A stretch of DNA of 64,000 nucleotides, taken from NCBI RefSeq assembly GCF_024753135.1, contig NZ_JANUGP010000019.1, forward strand, positions 1 through 64,000, written 5' to 3'. Every line of letters begins with the position of its first letter. Position 1 is the first letter of the stretch. Source of the stretch: Streptomyces pyxinicus (GTDB lineage: Bacteria > Actinomycetota > Actinomycetes > Streptomycetales > Streptomycetaceae). Of the stretch, positions 57,419 to 64,000 are shown in pieces. Made by a program: the position numbers and the translations under genes. The notes beneath the pieces were generated by a model. It had not been told where the DNA came from. It searched no databases and saw only the letters and a list, made by a program, of their open reading frames with translations.

Positions 57419-59627
57419 CGTGCCGCTCCTCCTCGCGCAATTCGTCCACCGGGACCCGGCCGAGCCTCTCATGGGCGGCGCGGCACTCGGGAGGCTCGAT
57501 GCTCAGGCGCGGCAGGCGGCGTGCCAGCCAGCCGGGCAGCCACCAGTTGGCGGCGCCGAGCAGGTGCATCAGGGCGGGCACGAGCAGGGTGCGCGGGACG
57601 AAGGCGTCGAGGGCGACGGCGGAGGCGAGCGCGATGCCGAACATGGCGATCACGCGGTCGCCGCTGAGCACGAAGGCGAGGAAGACGCAGATCATGATGA
57701 CCGCGGCGGAGTTGATGACCCGGCTGGTCTCGGCCAGTCCGACCCGGACGGCCCGCCGGTTGTCGCCGGTCTCCAGCCACTCCTCGTACATCCGGCTGAC
57801 CAGGAACACCTGGTAGTCCATGGAGAGCCCGAAGAGCACCGAGACCATGATGACCGGCAGGAAGGGTTCGATCGGGCCCGCGCGGCCGAGGCCGAGGAGT
57901 TCGCTGCCCCAGCCCCACTGGAAGACACAGACCACGATGCCGAACGCCGCCGCGACGGCCGCCAGGTTCATCGCGGCGGCCTTCAGCGGGATGCCGAGCG
58001 AGCGGAAGGCGACGAGCAGCAGCAGGCAGCCCAGCCCGATCACCACGCCGACGAACAGCGGCAGCTTGCCGACGATGACGGCCGCGAAGTCGTCGTAGCC
58101 GGCCGTCACCCCGCCCACCTGGACGTCGAGGGAGGTGCCGCGCTCCGCGCGCGGCAGCACCTCGCCGCGCAGCCGGTCCACCAGGGCGCTGGTGTGCTGG
58201 GACTGGGGCGCGGTGGTGGGGACGACCGTGAGGTAGGCGGTCTCGCCGCCGGCTGAGTAGACGACCGGGGTGACGGAGGCGACGCCGTGGGTGGCGCGCA
58301 GGGCGGTGTCGAGGTTGTCCAGGGCGAGTTTGTCGTCGCCGCCGTCGACCCGGGTGACCAGGGTCAGCGGCCCGTTGACGCCGGGCCCGAAGCCGTCGGC
58401 GAGCAGGTCGTAGGCCTTGCGGGTGGTCGAGGAGCGCGGGTCGTTGCCCTGGTCGGAGGTGCCGAGATGGAGGGAGAGCGTCGGCAGGGCGAGCAGGGTG
58501 ACGACGGCCAGGGCGAGGGCGGCGAGCAGCTTGGGCCGCCGCTCCACCAGCGCCGACCAGCGGGCGGCGAGCCCGGTGGGCAGCTCCGGGCGCGGACCGT
58601 GCTCGGCCAGCCTGCGCCGCTCCCGGCGGCTGAGGGCGCGCGGGCCGATCCAGCTCAGCAGCGCGGGCAGCAGCGTGACGGCGGCGACGACGGTCAGCAC
58701 CACCGTCAGACAGGCGGCCACGGCGACGCCGTTGAGGAAGCTCAGCCGCAGTATCAGCATCCCGAGCAGCGCGATGCACACGGTCGCACCCGCGAAGACG
58801 ACCGCACGTCCGGTGGTGGCCACGGCGTGCGTCGCGGCCTCGGTGACGTCCAGGCCGCGTTTGAGCCCGCGTCGGTGTCTGGTCACGATGAACAGCGCGT
58901 AGTCGATGCCGACGCCGAGGCCGATCAGCAGGCCCAGCATGGGCGCGAAGTCGGCGACGGTCATGGCGTGGCCGAGCAGCGCGATGCCCGCGTAGGCGGT
59001 GCCGACGCCGATCAGCGCGGTGGCGATGGGCAGCAGGGAGGCGGCGAGCGAGCCGAAGGCGACGAACAGTACGACGGCCGCCACGGCGACGCCGACGATC
59101 TCGGCGGTGTGGCCGCGCGGCGCCTCGGTGATCCCGACGGCGCTGCCGCCCAGCTCCACCTGGAGCCCGGGACGCTCGGCGGACTCGGCGGCGCGCACCA
59201 CGGCCCGCGCCTCGGCGTCGGGGATGTCCTCGGCCTGCCGGGTGAAGGTGACGGTGGCGTAGGCCGTACGGCCGTCGAAGCTGACCTGGTGGGCGCCCTG
59301 TCCGCCGTAGGGACCGGAGACCGAGGCGACGCCGGGCAGCGCGGCGATCTCGTCCAGGGTGCGGGTCATGGTCCGTTCGACGGCGGGGGCGCGCACGGTG
59401 CCGGCGGCGGTGTACCAGACGACGGTGTCGCCGTCCCCGCCGAGGCCGGGGAAGCCCTCGGTGAGCAGCCGGGCCGCCCGGCCGGACTCGGTGCCGGGCA
59501 CCTCGTAGTCGTTCGAGTACGACGCACCGGCCACACCGGCCGCGGCGGTGACCCCGCCGAAGGCGAGGAGCCACAGCAGCACGGTGGTCAGCCGGTGCCG
59601 GACACACCAACGCGCGAGGACGGCCAC
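57396..59627 (-). CDS. MMPL-family RND transporter
   Basis: A 743-residue MmpL-like transporter with twelve expected membrane helices in two halves, each followed by an extracellular domain. The half signatures are GLGVGIDYALFIVTRHRRGL in helix 4 and FGLSMDYQVFLVSRMYEEWL in the second half, with the conserved aspartates used for proton coupling. Actinobacterial MMPL proteins export lipids or natural products; this one has no biosynthetic neighbours to suggest a cargo. GTG 59627 is chosen because GGGAG lies about seven bases upstream and the basic ARWCVRHRL start is typical. Confidence 0.9.
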   Translation of the reverse strand: MAVLARWCVRHRLTTVLLWLLAFGGVTAAAGVAGASYSNDYEVPGTESGRAARLLTEGFPGLGGDGDTVVWYTAAGTVRAPAVERTMTRTLDEIAALPGVASVSGPYGGQGAHQVSFDGRTAYATVTFTRQAEDIPDAEARAVVRAAESAERPGLQVELGGSAVGITEAPRGHTAEIVGVAVAAVVLFVAFGSLAASLLPIATALIGVGTAYAGIALLGHAMTVADFAPMLGLLIGLGVGIDYALFIVTRHRRGLKRGLDVTEAATHAVATTGRAVVFAGATVCIALLGMLILRLSFLNGVAVAACLTVVLTVVAAVTLLPALLSWIGPRALSRRERRRLAEHGPRPELPTGLAARWSALVERRPKLLAALALAVVTLLALPTLSLHLGTSDQGNDPRSSTTRKAYDLLADGFGPGVNGPLTLVTRVDGGDDKLALDNLDTALRATHGVASVTPVVYSAGGETAYLTVVPTTAPQSQHTSALVDRLRGEVLPRAERGTSLDVQVGGVTAGYDDFAAVIVGKLPLFVGVVIGLGCLLLLVAFRSLGIPLKAAAMNLAAVAAAFGIVVCVFQWGWGSELLGLGRAGPIEPFLPVIMVSVLFGLSMDYQVFLVSRMYEEWLETGDNRRAVRVGLAETSRVINSAAVIMICVFLAFVLSGDRVIAMFGIALASAVALDAFVPRTLLVPALMHLLGAANWWLPGWLARRLPRLSIEPPECRAAHERLGRVPVDELREEERHDVRDITG

Positions 59628-59822
59628 GGACGTGCTCCCAGAGGACGATGTGTGGATCTTTGGCCGGGAACGCTCGTCCGTAAACGGAACAGCCCGCAAA
59701 GAACGCATGAGCAACTGCGCGACACTCTTGCAGGTGAAAGCGATCGTTTGCCGGGTTCGTGGGCTTGTTCACAGGAATGCGCGGGACGTCACGGACTGTC
59801 GTCCGTCCGGCTGTCCTACGGC

Positions 59823-59855
59823 CACGGCCCCGGAGGGGATGCCTCCGGGGCCGTG
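59823..59855. terminator. Terminator after gatB
   Basis: CACGGCCCCGGAGG (59823-59836) and CCTCCGGGGCCGTG (59842-59855) form a perfect 14-bp stem with a 5-base loop, 20 bases past the gatB stop. In the remaining gap up to the MMPL start (59628-59822) I see no gene, only the likely promoter of the MMPL transcript. Confidence 0.85.
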
Positions 59856-59874
59856 CGCGTGACGGGGTGCGGGG

Positions 59875-61389
59875 TCAGCCCTCGGTGACGCCCAGCTGAT
59901 CCAGGATCAGTTCCTTGACGCGGGCCGCGTCGGCCTGGCCGCGGGTGGCCTTCATGACCGCGCCGACCAGGGCGCCGGCCGCGGCCACCTTGCCGCCGCG
60001 GATCTTGTCCGCGATGCCCGGGTTGCCGGCGATGGCCTCCTGGACGGCGGCCGTCAGCGCGCCGTCGTCCGAGACGACCTTCAGACCGCGCTTGTCGACG
60101 ACCTCGTCCGGGGTGCCCTCGCCCGCGAGGACGCCCTCGATGACCTGACGGGCCAGCTTGTCGTTCAGATCGCCCTTCGCGACCAGCTCGGTGACCCGGG
60201 CCACCTGCTGCGGGGTGATCGCCAGCTCGTCCAGCGAGGTGCCGGACTCGTTGGCGCTGCGCGCCAGCTCGCCCATCCACCACTTGCGGGCGGAGGCCGC
60301 GTCGGCACCGGCGTCGATGGTGGCGACGATCGGCTCCAGCGCACCGGCGTTCAGGATGGCCTGCATGTCGGTGGCCGAGATGCCCCACTCGGCGAGCAGC
60401 CGGCTGCGGCGGGCCAACGGCAGCTCGGGCAGGGCCGCGCGGATCTCCTCGACCCACTCCCGCGAGGGAGCCACCGGGACGAGGTCGGGCTCCGGGAAGT
60501 ACCGGTAGTCCTCGGCCTCCTCCTTCACGCGGCCCGAGGTCGTGGACCCGGTGTCCTCGTGGAAGTGGCGGGTCTCCTGCACGATGGTGCCGCCCGAGGA
60601 CAGCACGGCCGCGTGCCGCTGGATCTCGAAGCGCGCCGCGCGCTCCACCGAGCGCAGCGAGTTGACGTTTTTCGTCTCCGAACGGGTGCCGAACTTGTCC
60701 GCGTCCTTGGGCATCAGCGACAGGTTCACGTCGCAGCGCATCTGGCCCATCTCCATGCGGGCCTCGGAGACGCCGAGGGCACGGATGACCTCGCGCAGCT
60801 CGCGGACGTACGCCTTCGCCACCTCGGGGGCGCGCTCGCCGGCGCCCACGATCGGCTTGGTGACGATCTCGATGAGCGGGATGCCGGCGCGGTTGTAGTC
60901 CAGCAGGGAGTGGGACGCGCCGTGGATGCGGCCGGTGGCGCCGCCGACGTGCGTCGACTTGCCGGTGTCCTCCTCCATGTGGGCGCGCTCGATCTCCACG
61001 CGGAAGGACTCGCCGTCCTCCAGCTGCACGTCGAGGTAGCCGTTGAAGGCGATCGGCTCGTCGTACTGGGAGGTCTGGAAGTTCTTCGGCATGTCCGGAT
61101 AGAAGTAGTTCTTCCGGGCGAAGCGGCACCACTCGGCGATCTCGCAGTTCAGCGCGAGACCGATCTTGATCGCGGACTCGACGCCGGTCGCGTTGACGAC
61201 CGGGAGCGCGCCGGGCAGGCCGAGGCAGACCGGGCAGGTCTGGCTGTTCGGGTCCGCGCCGAGCGTGGTCGAGCAGCCGCAGAACATCTTGGTCCTGGTG
61301 CCGAGTTCGACATGGACCTCAAGGCCCATGACGGGGTCGTACGACGCCAGCGCGTCCTCGTACGACACCAGGTCGGTCGTGATGGTCAC
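59875..61389 (-). CDS. gatB: Aspartyl/glutamyl-tRNA amidotransferase subunit B
   Basis: A 504-residue GatB, the subunit that binds and phosphorylates misacylated Glu-tRNA(Gln) or Asp-tRNA(Asn) before transamidation. Motifs are VMGLEVHVELGTRTKMFCGC, TCPVCLGLPGALPVVN, EIERAHMEEDTGKSTH, IPLIEIVTKP and RYFPEPDLVPV; the C-terminal YqeY-like tail domain is present. A GTG start at 61389 has GAGGGAAG upstream. It is last in gatC-gatA-small gene-gatB. Confidence 0.97.
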   Translation of the reverse strand: MTITTDLVSYEDALASYDPVMGLEVHVELGTRTKMFCGCSTTLGADPNSQTCPVCLGLPGALPVVNATGVESAIKIGLALNCEIAEWCRFARKNYFYPDMPKNFQTSQYDEPIAFNGYLDVQLEDGESFRVEIERAHMEEDTGKSTHVGGATGRIHGASHSLLDYNRAGIPLIEIVTKPIVGAGERAPEVAKAYVRELREVIRALGVSEARMEMGQMRCDVNLSLMPKDADKFGTRSETKNVNSLRSVERAARFEIQRHAAVLSSGGTIVQETRHFHEDTGSTTSGRVKEEAEDYRYFPEPDLVPVAPSREWVEEIRAALPELPLARRSRLLAEWGISATDMQAILNAGALEPIVATIDAGADAASARKWWMGELARSANESGTSLDELAITPQQVARVTELVAKGDLNDKLARQVIEGVLAGEGTPDEVVDKRGLKVVSDDGALTAAVQEAIAGNPGIADKIRGGKVAAAGALVGAVMKATRGQADAARVKELILDQLGVTEG

Positions 61390-61405
61390 GGTGAAAACTT
61401 CCCTC

Positions 61406-61641
61406 TCAGCCCAGCAGGACGTCGTCGTCGCCCAGCCGCTTCAGCTCGCGGTAGAGGATGGCGAGGCCGGTGACGATCGCGACGGCGGACACGGTGGCGT
61501 CGATCAGCCGCAGCGTGTCCTGCTCGGCGCGCGCCTTCTTGATCTGCTTGGCCACACCGAGCGCGCCGAACGCGGTCCCGGCCATCGACAGGTAGGTGCC
61601 GGACTTCGACTTCTTGAAGCCCTTGGCCTTGTTCAGTGCGC

Positions 61642-61645
<4 letters not shown>
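61406..61645 (-). CDS. Small membrane protein between gatA and gatB
   Basis: A 79-residue protein with one or two hydrophobic helices (SMAGTAFGALGVAKQI and LIDATVSAVAIVTGLAILYR), a Lys-rich N-terminus (NKAKGFKKSKSGTYL) and a charged end. The GTG overlaps the gatA stop as GTGA, and GGAGG lies ten bases upstream, so it is translationally coupled to gatA. Function is unknown; to my memory a comparable gene is annotated at this position in other Streptomyces, so it is probably a fixed member of the operon there. Confidence 0.75.
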
Positions 61646-63135
<1,490 letters not shown>

Positions 63136-63140
63136 CGTGA

Positions 63141-63437
63141 TCAGTCCTCCCCCAGGATCTGCGGCACCTTGAAACGCTGCTGCTCCTGGGCGGGGGCGCC
63201 GGAGAGCGCCTGCTCGGGGGTGAGCGAGGGACGGACCTCGTCCGCCCGCATGACGTTCGTCAGCGGGAGCGGGTGCGAGGTCGGCGGTACGTCTTGGTCG
63301 GCGACCTCGCTGACGCGGGCGACCGCGCCGATGATGTCGTCGAGCTGGCCCGCGAAGTGGTCGAGTTCTTCGGGCTTCAGCTCCAGACGCGCCAGCCGGG
63401 CGAGGTGGGCGACCTCCTCGCGCGTGATGCCAGGCAT
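63141..63437 (-). CDS. gatC: Aspartyl/glutamyl-tRNA amidotransferase subunit C
   Basis: A 98-residue GatC, the small subunit that stabilises GatA and bridges it to GatB. EEVAHLARLARLELKPEELD and LDDIIGAVARVSEV form the two N-terminal helices, and DVPPTSHPLPLTNVMRADEV is the conserved extended segment. It is first in the operon; the promoter should lie in the 106-base gap before the cupin gene. Confidence 0.95.
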   Translation of the reverse strand: MPGITREEVAHLARLARLELKPEELDHFAGQLDDIIGAVARVSEVADQDVPPTSHPLPLTNVMRADEVRPSLTPEQALSGAPAQEQQRFKVPQILGED

Positions 63438-63543
63438 GCAGCGATCCTCTGGGGTGAGTGTGTGTGCTTTGGGGCCAATCCTATGGGGCGGGGCCCCGTG
63501 CCCGTGAAACGGTTTGCCGAGGGCCGCACCCGCCGGGTCCGGG

Positions 63544-63999
63544 TCAGCCGCGCCGGCCGTCCCAGGTCTCGCTTCTCAGGAAGTGGTTGTCGTACAACTC
63601 CTGCACCTCCAGCAGGCTCTCCGGGGTGGCCTCGCCGAGGCGGATGCGCTGGAGGTGGCGGAAGTAGTCGAAGCGTTCGACGCCGGGGGCGATGACGATC
63701 AGGAGGTCGGCGGTGCTGCCGGGCGCGGCGGCGAACGCGTGCGGGCGGTCGGGCGGGACGATCACCAGGTCGCCCTGGCGCGCGGTGACGACGTCGTCGC
63801 CGGAGAGCAGCTCGGCCTCGCCGTCGAGCAGGAAGAACATCTCGGCCGAGCGGTGGTGGACATGCGGCCGGGCACCATCGGCCCCCTCCGCGAGGGTGGC
63901 CCGCACGGTCGACAGCGCACCGCCCGCGTCACCGCTGTCGGCCAGCAACTTCACCCCCACCGGGACCCGCCCCACCACCTCGGCCTCGGCGTCCCGCAC
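63544..63999 (-). CDS. Cupin-domain protein (start may lie beyond the window)
   Basis: At least 151 residues of a single-domain cupin: RPHVHHRSAEMFFLLDGEAE carries the metal-binding His/His/Glu and VIVPPDRPHAFAAAP the second His. A helical C-terminal extension (VERFDYFRHLQRIRLGEATP) follows. The first in-frame start in the window is a GTG at its last bases, so the true start may be outside. Such cupins include quercetinase-like dioxygenases and small-molecule-binding proteins; function is not assigned. Confidence 0.8.
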   Translation of the reverse strand: MRDAEAEVVGRVPVGVKLLADSGDAGGALSTVRATLAEGADGARPHVHHRSAEMFFLLDGEAELLSGDDVVTARQGDLVIVPPDRPHAFAAAPGSTADLLIVIAPGVERFDYFRHLQRIRLGEATPESLLEVQELYDNHFLRSETWDGRRG

Positions 64000-64000
64000 C

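Overview
The window is chromosomal DNA from a Streptomyces species or a very close relative. It is GC-rich with strong third-position GC bias, uses GTG and TTG starts often, and carries families typical of that genus (Scr1/WhiJ-type regulators with DUF397 partners, GPP34, Imm1, YD-repeat toxins). The gene order ilvB-ilvN-ilvC-serA ... leuB-ilvE ... cimA ... acetyl-CoA carboxylase beta subunit, together with gatC-gatA-gatB, is the order I remember from the S. coelicolor core chromosome around SCO5498-SCO5535. This identification rests on memory of that genome, not on a search. No tRNA, rRNA, insertion sequence or CRISPR array was seen.

Layout. 1-135: start of a carboxyltransferase gene. 290-16652: an accessory stretch rich in secreted carbohydrate enzymes (a PL8 lyase, a heparin-lyase-like jelly-roll lyase, GH3 and GH30-CBM13). 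It is interrupted by a WhiJ-like regulatory cassette (4554-6432), an SDR/HxlR pair, a Gly-rich membrane protein and a decaying polymorphic toxin/immunity island (9218-11494). 16769-19690: GPP34, VOC and cimA with a probable attenuator. 19747-25228: a leftward array of a urease-like gamma-beta fusion and alpha subunit, agmatine deiminase, a TetR regulator and an MHS transporter, with a divergent NCS1 permease (25386-26831). 26841-29214: ilvE and leuB. 29292-34795: a 43-residue ORF, an AAC(2')-I-like acetyltransferase, and the proline catabolism genes with a divergent PutR-like regulator. 35130-41455: a large secreted YD-repeat toxin and a putative two-helix immunity protein. 41519-43706: TetR and a DHA2 drug exporter. 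43799-49336: serA and the ilvBNC operon with its leader peptide. 49370-59627: a GGDEF/EAL membrane protein, two oxidoreductases, a lipoprotein dehydrogenase, an integral membrane protein, a GNAT enzyme and an MMPL transporter. 59875-63437: the gatCAB amidotransferase genes with a small gene between gatA and gatB. 63544-end: a cupin.

The core theme is branched-chain amino acid synthesis: ilvB, ilvN and ilvC, then leuB, ilvE and cimA. At least ilvB, and probably cimA, are preceded by leader peptides and intrinsic terminators. Nitrogen salvage (proline oxidation, agmatine deimination, the urease-like enzyme, a nucleobase-type permease) sits beside it. Contact-dependent antagonism appears twice: one intact toxin/immunity pair and one degraded island.

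The observations I rate highest are the C-terminal toxin plus two-helix partner of the YD-repeat protein, the urease-like operon that lacks maturation genes and has lost the flap cysteine, the candidate cimA leader ORF that runs through its own terminator, and the degraded Imm1 island.
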